Assembly: GCA_900543415.1 (NCBI GenBank)
Contig: UQRE01000006.1
Location: 11,400-75,399, forward strand
Length of the DNA: 64,000 nucleotides
Source of the DNA: an uncultured Dorea sp.
GTDB taxonomy: Bacteria; Bacillota; Clostridia; Lachnospirales; Lachnospiraceae
Direction: 5' to 3'
Shown piece after piece: positions 1 through 8,387 of the stretch. How positions within the stretch are numbered: position 1 is the stretch's first letter; every line of letters starts with the position of its first letter. The notes under the pieces are model-generated. The model did not search any database, was not told the DNA's origin, and saw nothing but the letters and a program-made list of their open reading frames with translations. The translations under genes were made by a program, and so were the position numbers.

Positions 1-2
1 TT

Positions 3-275
3 CTGAAGGAACAGGGACTTCTGCTCTTCGTATACGGAGCGCTTATGACATTGATTCCAATGCTTTTAGGCTATGTTTTTGCATCGAAAGTATTGAAGCT
101 GAGTCTCTTTAACACGCTCGGTTCTATTTGTGGCGGTATGACAAGTACACCGGCGCTTGGTACATTGATTCGTGTAACCGAGACCGATGACGTTGCCTCT
201 GCTTATGCAGCAACTTATCCGGTGGCGCTTGTATTCGTTGTACTGGCGTGCCAGTTCATAGGAATTTTCTTATAA
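3..275 (+). CDS. AspT/YidE/YbjL-type transporter, C-terminal end (5' partial)
   Basis: The reading frame is open from the first complete codon of the window to a TAA at 273-275, so only about 90 C-terminal residues are present. They hold two hydrophobic helices separated by the motif GGMTSTPALGTL, typical of the second half of the aspartate:alanine exchanger (AspT) and YidE/YbjL families of inner-membrane carboxylate antiporters. The fumarase genes start 70 bases downstream on the same strand, with no terminator seen between, so a dicarboxylate substrate such as aspartate, malate or fumarate is plausible but is inferred from context only. The family is fairly sure; the substrate is not. Confidence 0.75.
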   Translation: MKEQGLLLFVYGALMTLIPMLLGYVFASKVLKLSLFNTLGSICGGMTSTPALGTLIRVTETDDVASAYAATYPVALVFVVLACQFIGIFL

Positions 276-345
276 CGAGTGGTGCAAGCCGGAATCGTTA
301 TAATTCTTGAATTATTTATATAAAAGTACAGGAGGTGCTTTACAT

Positions 346-1188
346 ATGCGTGAAATTGATGTACAGCAGATTACAGATGTTGTAGAAAAATTATGTATTG
401 AAGCAAACCAGTTTCTTCCGGAAGATGTACAGTGTGCGATCAAAAACTGTCGCGGCTGTGAAGACTGGGAGATTGCCCAAGGGGTTCTGGACAATATTAT
501 TACCAATTTTGAGATTGCCAAAGAAGAACAGGTTCCAATCTGTCAGGATACCGGTATGGCATGTGTATTCCTTGAGATTGGTCAGGATGTTCATTTGACA
601 GGTGGTAACCTTGCCGAAGCAGTAGACGAAGGTGTTCGCCGCGGATATGATAAGGGATATCTTAGAAAATCAGTGGTGGCTGACCCTGTACGTCGCGGCA
701 ATACCGGAGATAATACACCGGCTATGCTTTACACAGAGATTGTTCCGGGGGACCAGATCAAGGTTACAGTAGGACCAAAAGGATTCGGAAGCGAGAATAT
801 GAGCCAGATTCGTATGTTCAAACCGTCCGCAGGTCTTCAGGGAATCAAAGACTTCATTTTGGAAGTTGTAGAGACTGCAGGACCAAATCCATGCCCGCCA
901 ATGGTAGTCGGTGTTGGTATCGGTGGAACATTTGACAAAGCTGCGCTTCTTGCAAAGAAAGCGCTGATGCGTCCGGTAGATTCCGAGAATCCGGATCCAT
1001 TCTATGCAGATCTTGAAAAAGAGATGCTTGAGAAGGTAAATAAACTTGGAATCGGTCCACAGGGATTCGGCGGAAAGACAACTGCCATCGGACTGAATAT
1101 TGAAACTTTACCGACACATATTGCAGGTATGCCATGTGCAGTTAATATTAACTGTCATGTAACACGTCATAAAACGGAGGTGATCTAA
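346..1188 (+). CDS. fumA: Class I (Fe-S) fumarate hydratase, alpha subunit
   Basis: 280 aa. This is the larger subunit of a two-subunit iron-sulfur hydro-lyase that interconverts fumarate and malate. Cysteines expected to hold the 4Fe-4S cluster lie in ICQDTGMAC, in NPCPPMVVGVGIGGT and in the C-terminal NINCHVTRH. I chose the ATG at 346, preceded by AGGAGGTG (330-337), over an in-frame TTG at 307 that has no ribosome binding site. The beta subunit follows after one base, which fits a co-translated heterodimer. L(+)-tartrate dehydratase TtdA/TtdB has the same architecture and cannot be excluded by sequence alone. With malic enzyme at 8388 it would serve fumarate-malate-pyruvate interconversion. 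Confidence 0.9.
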   Translation: MREIDVQQITDVVEKLCIEANQFLPEDVQCAIKNCRGCEDWEIAQGVLDNIITNFEIAKEEQVPICQDTGMACVFLEIGQDVHLTGGNLAEAVDEGVRRGYDKGYLRKSVVADPVRRGNTGDNTPAMLYTEIVPGDQIKVTVGPKGFGSENMSQIRMFKPSAGLQGIKDFILEVVETAGPNPCPPMVVGVGIGGTFDKAALLAKKALMRPVDSENPDPFYADLEKEMLEKVNKLGIGPQGFGGKTTAIGLNIETLPTHIAGMPCAVNINCHVTRHKTEVI

Positions 1189-1189
1189 G

Positions 1190-1753
1190 ATGGCAGCAAG
1201 AAAGATTACATTACCATTGACTGAGGAACTTGCAAAAACATTACACGCAGGAGACAGCGTATTAGTGACAGGGACGATTTATACTTCCAGAGACGCCGGA
1301 CATAAGAGAATGTGCGAAGCTCTGGCAAGAGGAGAAGAACTTCCGTTTGATCCGACAGATGCAACCATCTACTATGTGGGACCGACTCCTGCGAAACCGG
1401 GAAAAGTGATTGGTTCTGCAGGACCGACTACAAGCGGACGTATGGATGCTTATGCGCCAACGATGATGTCTGTAGGCGCAAGGGGAATGATCGGTAAAGG
1501 AGCACGTCTTCCGGAAGTTGTAGATGCTATGAAGAAGTATTCCGGTGTTTACTTTGGTGCGATTGGCGGAGCGGGAGCGCTTCTTGCTAAATCAATCAAA
1601 GAAGCAGAGCTTATTGCATATGAAGACCTCGGCGCTGAGGCACTTCGCAAGCTTTATGTTGAAGATATGCCACTGGTTGTCATTATTGACAGTGAGGGGA
1701 ATAACCTTTATGACCAGGGACGTGCACAATATCTTGCAGAGCAGGAGAAATAA
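1190..1753 (+). CDS. fumB: Class I fumarate hydratase, beta subunit
   Basis: 187 aa, the usual size for the separate C-terminal subunit of bacterial class I fumarase or tartrate dehydratase. Family features include YYVGPTPAKPG, GPTTSGRMD, and GKGARLPEVVDAMKKY followed by the alanine/glycine-rich GAIGGAGALLAKSI. It starts one base after the stop of the alpha subunit, with GGAGGTGATC just upstream as the ribosome binding site, so the two are translationally coupled. A stem-loop terminator at 1793-1824 ends the unit. Confidence 0.9.
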   Translation: MAARKITLPLTEELAKTLHAGDSVLVTGTIYTSRDAGHKRMCEALARGEELPFDPTDATIYYVGPTPAKPGKVIGSAGPTTSGRMDAYAPTMMSVGARGMIGKGARLPEVVDAMKKYSGVYFGAIGGAGALLAKSIKEAELIAYEDLGAEALRKLYVEDMPLVVIIDSEGNNLYDQGRAQYLAEQEK

Positions 1754-1792
1754 AAGGTTCCGCAATTTAGTGAAAATAAACATTAGACATGG

Positions 1793-1824
1793 AAACAGGG
1801 GATGGGATGACCAGCCCCTGTTTT
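1793..1824 (+). terminator. Rho-independent terminator after the fumarase genes
   Basis: AAACAGGGG at 1793-1801 pairs with CCCCTGTTT at 1815-1823 and runs into a short T tract. It sits 40 bases after the fumarase beta stop codon and before the promoter of the next gene. Confidence 0.8.
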
Positions 1825-1878
1825 ACTTCGCAGCAGAGAAACGAAGGTCGGAATGTATTGAACAAGATTGACATTTTG

Positions 1879-1907
1879 TTGACAATAAAATGAATACTCT
1901 GTATGAT
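1879..1907 (+). promoter_or_regulatory. Sigma-A promoter of the ThrE-type exporter
   Basis: A perfect TTGACA (1879-1884) and TATGAT (1902-1907) are separated by 17 bases. A second TTGACA lies at 1868-1873. The -10 box covers an in-frame ATG at 1903, so that ATG cannot be in the mRNA; this fixes the start of the following gene at 1951. Confidence 0.85.
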
Positions 1908-1950
1908 AGTAAAGAATAAAAAGACTAAAATAAAGTGTGAAGAGGAAATT

Positions 1951-3294
1951 ATGCAGATTACAAGAGAAGATATTTCATCTATTGATAAAAACCATATGCC
2001 AATTCCATGGCATTCTTTCGGAGAAAAAAATGATTCTACTCCGATCAAAGAAGCTTCTTTGAGTGAGAAATCTACAATTATAGGGAGAATTGGATTTATG
2101 CTGTTATCCTGCGGAACAGGAGCATGGCGTGTGAGAAGTTCTATGAATAAGATAGCAAGAGAGCTTGGGGTTACCTGTTCAGCGGATATCGGACTGGTGT
2201 CTATTGAATATACCTGTCTGGAAGGCGGAGAAAGCTATTCCCAGGTGCTGACACTGACAGGTACCGGTGTAAATACAGCAAAACTTGCAAGAATCGAACA
2301 GTTTGTTCTGGACTTTTCAGAAAAATACAGTCACTTATCTATTGAAGAGCTTCATAAGAAGCTGGATGAACAAGAGAAGATAAAATCAGGGTATAAACCT
2401 TTGACGTTAGGACTTTCTGCCGGATTCGCCTGCAGTGGATTTACGTTACTTTTGGGTGGCGGACCGATAGAGATGATATGTGCTTTTTTTGGTGCCGGTA
2501 TCGGGAATTATCTTCGTGTGCAATTGATTCACAGAAAGTATACACTTGCGTTACAGGTTGTAGCAGGTGTGGCTGCAGCCTGTCTTGGTTATACTGCATT
2601 ACTTCGAATGTTGGAGCTTGTATTTGGTGTGTCTGTCAATCACGAAGCCGGATACATTTGTGCCATGCTGTTTATTATTCCGGGCTTCCCGTTTATTACA
2701 AGTGGGATCGACCTTGCCAAGCTGGATTTAAGATCTGGAATCGAAAGATTTACATATGCGGCGTTAATTATTTTGACATCTACGCTGACCGGATGGATTC
2801 TGGCAGTCACTCTCCAATTAAAGCCGGGAGATTTTCAGCCGCTTGGGTTAAGTGTTGGCATATTGGCATGTTTTCGATTTTTGGCAAGCTTCTGCGGCGT
2901 GTTCGGATTTTCTATTATGTTCAGCAGCTCTGTAAAAATGGCGTCCATGGCAGGAGTAATTGGCGCGATTGCAAATACATTAAGACTGGAGCTTATTGAT
3001 CTGATCGGGATACCTCCTGCGGCTGCAGCCTTTGCCTGTGCGTTTTTAGCAGGAATTCTGGCGTCAATGTTAAAGCCATCTTACGGATATCCAAGAATCT
3101 CGATTACAGTCCCATCTATTGTAATCATGGTTCCGGGGATGTACTTGTATAAGGCAATCTATAATATGGGAACAGGCACTATTATGGATGCATCCCATTG
3201 GTTTACAGAGGCAGTACTCATTATGGCAGCGCTTCCGCTGGGACTTATTTTTGCCAGAATACTGACGGATAAAGAATTCCGGTATTCGATTTAG
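1951..3294 (+). CDS. ThrE-family threonine/serine exporter-like membrane protein
   Basis: 447 aa. The N-terminal soluble part (about residues 1-140) contains the DUF1212/ThrE region with LLSCGTGAWRVRSSM and ends before a first hydrophobic block. Residues about 150-290 form one helix bundle (ThrE domain) and about 300-445 a second bundle (ThrE_2/DUF3815-like, with the conserved PSIVIMVPGMYLYKA). In many Firmicutes these halves are separate proteins (YjjP/YjjB-like); here they are fused. Homologues export threonine and serine, but the substrate here is not shown. The ATG at 1951 follows GAGGAAATT and is downstream of the promoter. A single-gene unit ending at the terminator at 3320-3350. Confidence 0.85.
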   Translation: MQITREDISSIDKNHMPIPWHSFGEKNDSTPIKEASLSEKSTIIGRIGFMLLSCGTGAWRVRSSMNKIARELGVTCSADIGLVSIEYTCLEGGESYSQVLTLTGTGVNTAKLARIEQFVLDFSEKYSHLSIEELHKKLDEQEKIKSGYKPLTLGLSAGFACSGFTLLLGGGPIEMICAFFGAGIGNYLRVQLIHRKYTLALQVVAGVAAACLGYTALLRMLELVFGVSVNHEAGYICAMLFIIPGFPFITSGIDLAKLDLRSGIERFTYAALIILTSTLTGWILAVTLQLKPGDFQPLGLSVGILACFRFLASFCGVFGFSIMFSSSVKMASMAGVIGAIANTLRLELIDLIGIPPAAAAFACAFLAGILASMLKPSYGYPRISITVPSIVIMVPGMYLYKAIYNMGTGTIMDASHWFTEAVLIMAALPLGLIFARILTDKEFRYSI

Positions 3295-3319
3295 GTAGAA
3301 AATATATATGAAATGATGG

Positions 3320-3350
3320 GAAGGCGTTGTTTGATACAATGCCTTCTTTT
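3320..3350 (+). terminator. Rho-independent terminator after the ThrE-type gene
   Basis: GAAGGCGTTGT (3320-3330) pairs with ACAATGCCTTC (3336-3346) around a 5-base loop, followed by TTTTAAT and further T runs. Confidence 0.85.
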
Positions 3351-3363
3351 AATATTTTTTTAC

Positions 3364-3392
3364 TTTTAAAACCTCTTGAATTGGTGTATGAT
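3364..3392 (+). promoter_or_regulatory. Probable polA promoter
   Basis: TATGAT at 3387-3392 is a good -10 box. The hexamer 17 bases upstream is only TTTTAA (3364-3369). It is placed between the upstream terminator and the polA start at 3427, so some promoter is needed here; the -35 assignment is weak. Confidence 0.45.
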
Positions 3393-3426
3393 AATAAGAT
3401 AGTAATAAAATGCATGGAGAAGAATC

Positions 3427-6042
3427 ATGAGTGAAAAAATTGTATTGATAGATGGACATAGTATATTAAATCGGGCGTTTTACGGGCTCCCTGATCTCAC
3501 CAATGCAGAGGGGCTTCATACCAATGCGATTTACGGTTTTCTTACGATCATGTTCAAAATATTGGAAGAGGAAAAACCGGAGTATCTTACGGTTGCCTTT
3601 GATGTGCATGCCCCTACTTTTCGGCATGAAATGTATGATGCCTATAAGGGAACTCGAAAACCTATGGCAGATGAGCTACGCCTGCAGGTGCCTGTAATCA
3701 AGGAAGTTTTAGGCGCAATGGGAATTAAGACTATTGAGCAGGCAGGACTGGAAGCGGATGATCTTCTCGGAACTATTTCCAGAAGAAGTGAAGAGCGAGG
3801 CATGGAAGTGTCTGTGATCTCCGGTGACAGGGATTTGTTGCAGCTTGCCACAGAACATGTGAAGATCCGTATTCCTAAGACAAAACAGGGAAGAACGGAA
3901 GTGGAAGATTATTACAGTGAGGATGTAAAGAATCGTTATCAGGTGACACCTTTGGAATTTATCGATTTGAAGGCATTAATGGGAGATACTTCTGATAACA
4001 TTCCGGGTGTGCCAAGTATCGGTGAGAAAACTGCCACAAAAATTATTACAGAATATCATTCCATTGAAAATGCATATGCCCACGTAGAGGAATTGAAGCC
4101 GCCGCGGGCATCAAAGGCATTAAAAGAACACTGGGATCTTGCGGTGATGAGCAAGACGCTGGCAACCATTGAAGTCCATGCTGACTTTGCTTATGATTTC
4201 GAAGAAGCGCGGCTTGGAAATATATATACCGAAGAAGCTTATGCCTATTTCCAGAGATTACAGTTTAAGAATCTGTTGTCAAAATTTGATGTGACAGCGC
4301 TGGCAAATTCCGTGGAGGATCATTTTCGAGTGATCGAAAGCAAAACGGAAGCGACGGAAATCTTCAGAAAGGCAGCGCAGGCTGACTGTGTCGGTGCGGC
4401 AATCTTTAAGGATCTTGAGAATGTGCTTCCACTTTTTGTACAGGAAGCCGGTGTGGGTGGAATCGCACTTTCTTTTTCACAGGAAGACATTCTATGTATC
4501 CGGTGCAACGCGGAACTCAGTGGTGAATGGCTGTTAAATGAGTTGGAAATGATTGCGGAGAAGACGGATAGATTCGCCATGTTTGATCTGAAGGCTCAGA
4601 TGGAGTTCTTAAAGCTCCAGAGAAAAGACAATTGTTTTGATGCTACGGTTGCCGCGTATCTACTTAACCCGTTGAAAAGTGATTATACTTATGAAGATGT
4701 GGCAAGAGAACAATTAGATTTCATTTTGGAAGATAAGGCAGATCTTACAACGAAGGTATGCTATGAAGCATATACGGCTTATGCTTCTTCCTCTGTCTTA
4801 GAGAAACGTTTGAAGGAAGACGGACTGTGGGATTTGTTTGAAGATATAGAGATGCCGCTTGTATTTACCCTTTATGACATGGAGAGAAACGGGGTAAAGG
4901 TAGAGGCAGAAGCACTGAAAGTCTATGGCGATCAGCTTGGAGACAAAATTGTAGAACTGGAAAAAGAGATTTATGAGGATGCCAATGAGACGTTTAATAT
5001 CAACTCGCCAAAACAGCTTGGAGTAGTTCTGTTTGAGAATATGAAAATTCCGGGCGGAAGAAAGACGAAGACCGGTTACTCTACGGCTGCGGATGTGCTG
5101 GAGAAACTGGCGCCGGAGTATCCGATCGTTGCGAAGATTCTGGAATACCGACAGCTTACAAAATTAAAATCGACTTATGCGGACGGACTGGCAGGCTATA
5201 TTCAGGAAGATGGAAGGATTCACGGGAAATTTAATCAGACCGTAACAGCTACCGGAAGAATCAGCAGTACCGAGCCAAATCTTCAGAATATTCCGGTTCG
5301 GGTAGAACTTGGAAGAATGATCCGTAAAGTCTTCGTTCCGGAAGAAGGGTATGTATTTGTGGATGCGGATTATTCACAGATCGAGCTCCGGGTACTGGCT
5401 CACTGTTCCGGTGATGAGCAGCTTATCAAGGCTTATCGGGAGGAGGCAGATATCCATAGGATTACAGCTTCCCAAGTTTTTCACGTTCCTTTTGACGAGG
5501 TAACAGATTTGCAGAGAAGGAATGCAAAAGCAGTGAATTTCGGAATTGTCTATGGAATCAGTTCTTTCGGGCTTAGTCAGGACTTGAGTATAACAAGAAA
5601 AGAAGCGGCGAAATATATTGAAGATTATTTCCATACGTATCCGGGAATCAAAGCATTTCTTGATGATGTGGTAGCTCATGCGAAAGAGAACGGATATGTG
5701 AAGACCTTGTTTGGACGGAGACGTCCGGTACCGGAGCTTGCTTCCAGCAATTTTATGCAGCGCTCTTTTGGAGAAAGAGTTGCTATGAATGCTCCGATCC
5801 AAGGAACTGCGGCAGATATTATGAAGATTGCCATGATTGGTGTAAACAAGAGGTTAAAAGAGCAAAAGATGAAATCAAGGTTAGTACTTCAAGTACACGA
5901 TGAACTTTTAATTGAGACGCATCACACAGAGATTGATACAGTAAAAGAGATTTTGCGTGAAGAGATGGAACAGGCGGCAGTCTTAGCGGTACCGCTTGAG
6001 ATAGATATGCACACCGGAAACAACTGGTATGAAGCAAAATAA
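3427..6042 (+). CDS. polA: DNA polymerase I
   Basis: 871 aa, full length. Residues about 1-290 are the 5'-nuclease domain, with LIDGHSILNRAFYG, the acidic EADDLLG and SGDRDLL, and GDTSDNIPGVPSIGEKTA. About 300-480 is a 3'-5' exonuclease-like domain in which the usual Asp-x-Glu motif near its start is not seen, so proofreading is probably absent, as in Bacillus and Thermus Pol I. About 490-871 is the polymerase, with motif A DADYSQIELRVLAH, the O-helix RRNAKAVNFGIVYG and motif C LQVHDELLIE. It fills gaps in repair and removes Okazaki primers. It heads a unit with coaE (13-base gap), the walJ-like gene and degV. Confidence 0.97.
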   Translation: MSEKIVLIDGHSILNRAFYGLPDLTNAEGLHTNAIYGFLTIMFKILEEEKPEYLTVAFDVHAPTFRHEMYDAYKGTRKPMADELRLQVPVIKEVLGAMGIKTIEQAGLEADDLLGTISRRSEERGMEVSVISGDRDLLQLATEHVKIRIPKTKQGRTEVEDYYSEDVKNRYQVTPLEFIDLKALMGDTSDNIPGVPSIGEKTATKIITEYHSIENAYAHVEELKPPRASKALKEHWDLAVMSKTLATIEVHADFAYDFEEARLGNIYTEEAYAYFQRLQFKNLLSKFDVTALANSVEDHFRVIESKTEATEIFRKAAQADCVGAAIFKDLENVLPLFVQEAGVGGIALSFSQEDILCIRCNAELSGEWLLNELEMIAEKTDRFAMFDLKAQMEFLKLQRKDNCFDATVAAYLLNPLKSDYTYEDVAREQLDFILEDKADLTTKVCYEAYTAYASSSVLEKRLKEDGLWDLFEDIEMPLVFTLYDMERNGVKVEAEALKVYGDQLGDKIVELEKEIYEDANETFNINSPKQLGVVLFENMKIPGGRKTKTGYSTAADVLEKLAPEYPIVAKILEYRQLTKLKSTYADGLAGYIQEDGRIHGKFNQTVTATGRISSTEPNLQNIPVRVELGRMIRKVFVPEEGYVFVDADYSQIELRVLAHCSGDEQLIKAYREEADIHRITASQVFHVPFDEVTDLQRRNAKAVNFGIVYGISSFGLSQDLSITRKEAAKYIEDYFHTYPGIKAFLDDVVAHAKENGYVKTLFGRRRPVPELASSNFMQRSFGERVAMNAPIQGTAADIMKIAMIGVNKRLKEQKMKSRLVLQVHDELLIETHHTEIDTVKEILREEMEQAAVLAVPLEIDMHTGNNWYEAK

Positions 6043-6055
6043 GAGGTGAAAGATC

Positions 6056-6646
6056 ATGAAAGTTATAGGATTAACCGGAGGCATTGGAGCCGGTAAGACA
6101 CAGATTTTAAATTATTTAAATGATAAATACGGAGCTTCTATTTGTCAGGCAGATGAAGTGGCAAAAAAACTTCAGAAAAAAGGGGCTCCGGTATATGATG
6201 AGATTGTTGCACATTTCGGAGAAGAGATTCTGGATGAAAAGGGCGAGATCAACAGAAGTAAATTAGCAGATATCGTTTTTGCGGATGAAAAAGAACTGAA
6301 AATATTAAACGGAATCGTTCATCCGGCGGTAAAAGAGGAAATCCGCAGAAAAATTGCCGCAGAAGAGCGTAAATGCACCAGTTTGTTCTTGATCGAGGCA
6401 GCGCTTCTCATAGAAGACAATTATGAAGAAATCTGTGATGAATTCTGGTATGTCTATGTAAAAAAAGATGTGCGCAAAAATCGTCTGACTTACGCAAGAG
6501 GGTATCAGCCGGAGAAAATTGATGAGATTATGGCAGCGCAGCTTCCGAAAGAAGAGTTTCTGAAAAATTGTGACCGAGTGATTGACAACAATGGAGTATT
6601 TGTAGAAACGATGCTTCAGCTTGACAAGATCGTCCATGATCTGTAA
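6056..6646 (+). CDS. coaE: Dephospho-CoA kinase
   Basis: 196 aa, normal length. The P-loop GGIGAGKT lies at residues 8-15, followed by the family's CQADEVAKKLQKKG acceptor region. The enzyme phosphorylates the 3'-OH of the ribose of dephospho-CoA, the last step of CoA synthesis in the cytoplasm. AGAGGTGAAAG precedes the ATG. polA-coaE adjacency is common in Firmicutes. The preceding enzyme of the pathway, CoaD, is encoded at 27627. Confidence 0.95.
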   Translation: MKVIGLTGGIGAGKTQILNYLNDKYGASICQADEVAKKLQKKGAPVYDEIVAHFGEEILDEKGEINRSKLADIVFADEKELKILNGIVHPAVKEEIRRKIAAEERKCTSLFLIEAALLIEDNYEEICDEFWYVYVKKDVRKNRLTYARGYQPEKIDEIMAAQLPKEEFLKNCDRVIDNNGVFVETMLQLDKIVHDL

Positions 6647-6686
6647 GATATTCGAGGAAGAAAGATAGAGATACAAGGAGAACTAC

Positions 6687-7484
6687 ATGAGAATGTGCAG
6701 TATTGCCAGTGGAAGCAGCGGGAATTGTATTTACATAGGAAGTGACAATACCCATCTTCTCGTAGACACTGGAATCAGCAAAAAAAGAATTGAAGCAGGT
6801 CTTACGCATCTGGATATTACCGGTGATGATCTGGACGGGATTTTGATCACCCATGAACATATCGATCATATTCAAGGGCTTGGTGTATTCAGCAGAAAAT
6901 ATGAGGTTCCGGTTTATGCCACAAGCGGAACTATTCAGGGAATCAAATGTGCAAAATCATTGGGCAAGCTTCCTGAAGGACTTCTTCACGAAGTGAAAGC
7001 AGATGAGACATTTCGACTGGGGGATTTGGATATCCATCCATTTCATATTTCCCACGACGCCAATGAACCCGCCGGATACCGGATCGAACATGGGGAGAAA
7101 GCCGCGGCAGTGGCAACTGATCTTGGTACCTATGATGAATATATTGTTGAAAATCTGAAAAATTTAAATGGAATTGTATTGGAGGCTAACCATGACATCC
7201 ATATGCTGGAAGTGGGACCTTACCCGTATCCATTGAAACGCAGGGTGATGGGAGACAGAGGACATCTCTCCAATGAATTGTCAGGACGGCTTCTTTGTGA
7301 TATACTACATGATGATCTGGGCTGCGTAATGCTTGGCCACTTGAGTAAAGAAAATAATTATGCCCGTCTTGCATATGAAACAGTAAAGCTTGAGGTAACG
7401 ATGGGAGATAATCCATATCACGGGGAAGACCTGAAAATGATGGTGGCAGACAGAGATCAAGTATCGGAGATTATCCGGTTATAA
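6687..7484 (+). CDS. MBL-fold metal hydrolase, YycJ/WalJ-like
   Basis: 265 aa. The metallo-beta-lactamase fold metal site HEHIDH follows the strand and loop ILITHEHIDHIQGL, and later ligands lie in the ISHDANEPAG and LGHLSKENN segments. The N-terminus CSIASGSSGNCIYIG is characteristic of the YycJ/WalJ group, exonuclease-like nucleases often linked to the WalKR two-component system. No walKR genes are near, and the gene is in the polA-coaE unit, which suggests a DNA-processing role, though this is inferred. Confidence 0.85.
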   Translation: MRMCSIASGSSGNCIYIGSDNTHLLVDTGISKKRIEAGLTHLDITGDDLDGILITHEHIDHIQGLGVFSRKYEVPVYATSGTIQGIKCAKSLGKLPEGLLHEVKADETFRLGDLDIHPFHISHDANEPAGYRIEHGEKAAAVATDLGTYDEYIVENLKNLNGIVLEANHDIHMLEVGPYPYPLKRRVMGDRGHLSNELSGRLLCDILHDDLGCVMLGHLSKENNYARLAYETVKLEVTMGDNPYHGEDLKMMVADRDQVSEIIRL

Positions 7485-7508
7485 AAAGAAAGGATGACGG
7501 GGAACCAT

Positions 7509-8372
7509 ATGGGAAAAGTAGCAATTGTAACCGATAGTAATAGTGGAATCACCCAGAGTGAGGCGAAAGAGCTTGGTGTTTATGTGATACCAATGCCATT
7601 CTATATTAATGAAGAGCTGTTTTTTGAAGATATTACATTGACACAGGAAGAGTTTTATAAGAAGCTGGAAGAGGATGCTAATATTTCAACATCCATGCCG
7701 TCACCGGGGGATGTGATGGATCTTTGGGGCAAACTGTTGGAAGAGTATGACGAAGTGGTACATATTCCTATGTCCAGCGGGCTGAGCAGTTTCTGCCACA
7801 CATCTATGTCTCTTGCACAGGACTATGAAGGAAAAGTGTATGTGGTTGATAACCAGCGCATATCTGTCACACAGAGAAGATCTGTAGAGGCAGCTCTTAA
7901 AATGGCGGAAAAAGGCGTGTGTGCACAGGAGATTGTCAGTGCGCTTATGGATGACAAGATGGAATCTAGTATCTACATCACGGTAGATACTTTGAAATAT
8001 TTGAAAAAAGGCGGACGTATTACGCCTGCTGCGGCAGCACTCGGAACCGTATTGAACCTGAAGCCGGTTCTTCAGATCCAGGGTGAAAAACTGGATGCTT
8101 TTGCAAAAGTAAGAGGAATAAAAGCGGCAAAGAAGAAAATGCTGGAAGCAATTGATAAGGATCTGTCTTCCCGATTTGCCGGACAGAAAGTTAATATTGA
8201 TATCGCTTATACATGCAGTGAAGAGGATGCGGCTGTGTGGGTCGATGAAGTGAAAGCTAAATTCCCGGAATATGTGGAAGATATGCATGTGGACAAGCTG
8301 TCTTTAAGTGTGTCCTGTCATATTGGAGCAGGTTCCGTTGCAATTACATGTACCAAGGTAACTGAAGCATAA
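7509..8372 (+). CDS. DegV family fatty-acid-binding protein
   Basis: 287 aa. The protein opens with VAIVTDSNSGI and contains TSMPSPGD, HIPMSSGLS and KKGGRITPAAAALGTVLNLKP, the signatures of DegV proteins that bind a fatty-acyl chain and, as FakB, present it to the kinase FakA. I favour the ATG at 7509: the in-frame ATG at 7494 directly abuts AAAGAAAGG with no spacer. A YloV-type protein with an FakA-like layout is encoded at 21738, so a functional pairing is possible but unproven. Several DegV paralogues are usual in this group. Confidence 0.85.
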   Translation: MGKVAIVTDSNSGITQSEAKELGVYVIPMPFYINEELFFEDITLTQEEFYKKLEEDANISTSMPSPGDVMDLWGKLLEEYDEVVHIPMSSGLSSFCHTSMSLAQDYEGKVYVVDNQRISVTQRRSVEAALKMAEKGVCAQEIVSALMDDKMESSIYITVDTLKYLKKGGRITPAAAALGTVLNLKPVLQIQGEKLDAFAKVRGIKAAKKKMLEAIDKDLSSRFAGQKVNIDIAYTCSEEDAAVWVDEVKAKFPEYVEDMHVDKLSLSVSCHIGAGSVAITCTKVTEA

Positions 8373-8387
8373 GAGGAGAGATGTATC

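Noticed and set aside
2478..2999. Forward open frame of about 173 codons inside the ThrE-type gene
   Set aside because: It is out of frame with a strong membrane-protein reading frame and its product is Cys/Ser/Tyr-rich without motif.
7701..8288. Reverse-strand open frame of about 195 codons inside the DegV gene
   Set aside because: It lies wholly within a well-supported gene, has no ribosome binding site, and its translation is rich in Phe, His, Ser and Cys with no domain pattern, as expected of antisense reading.
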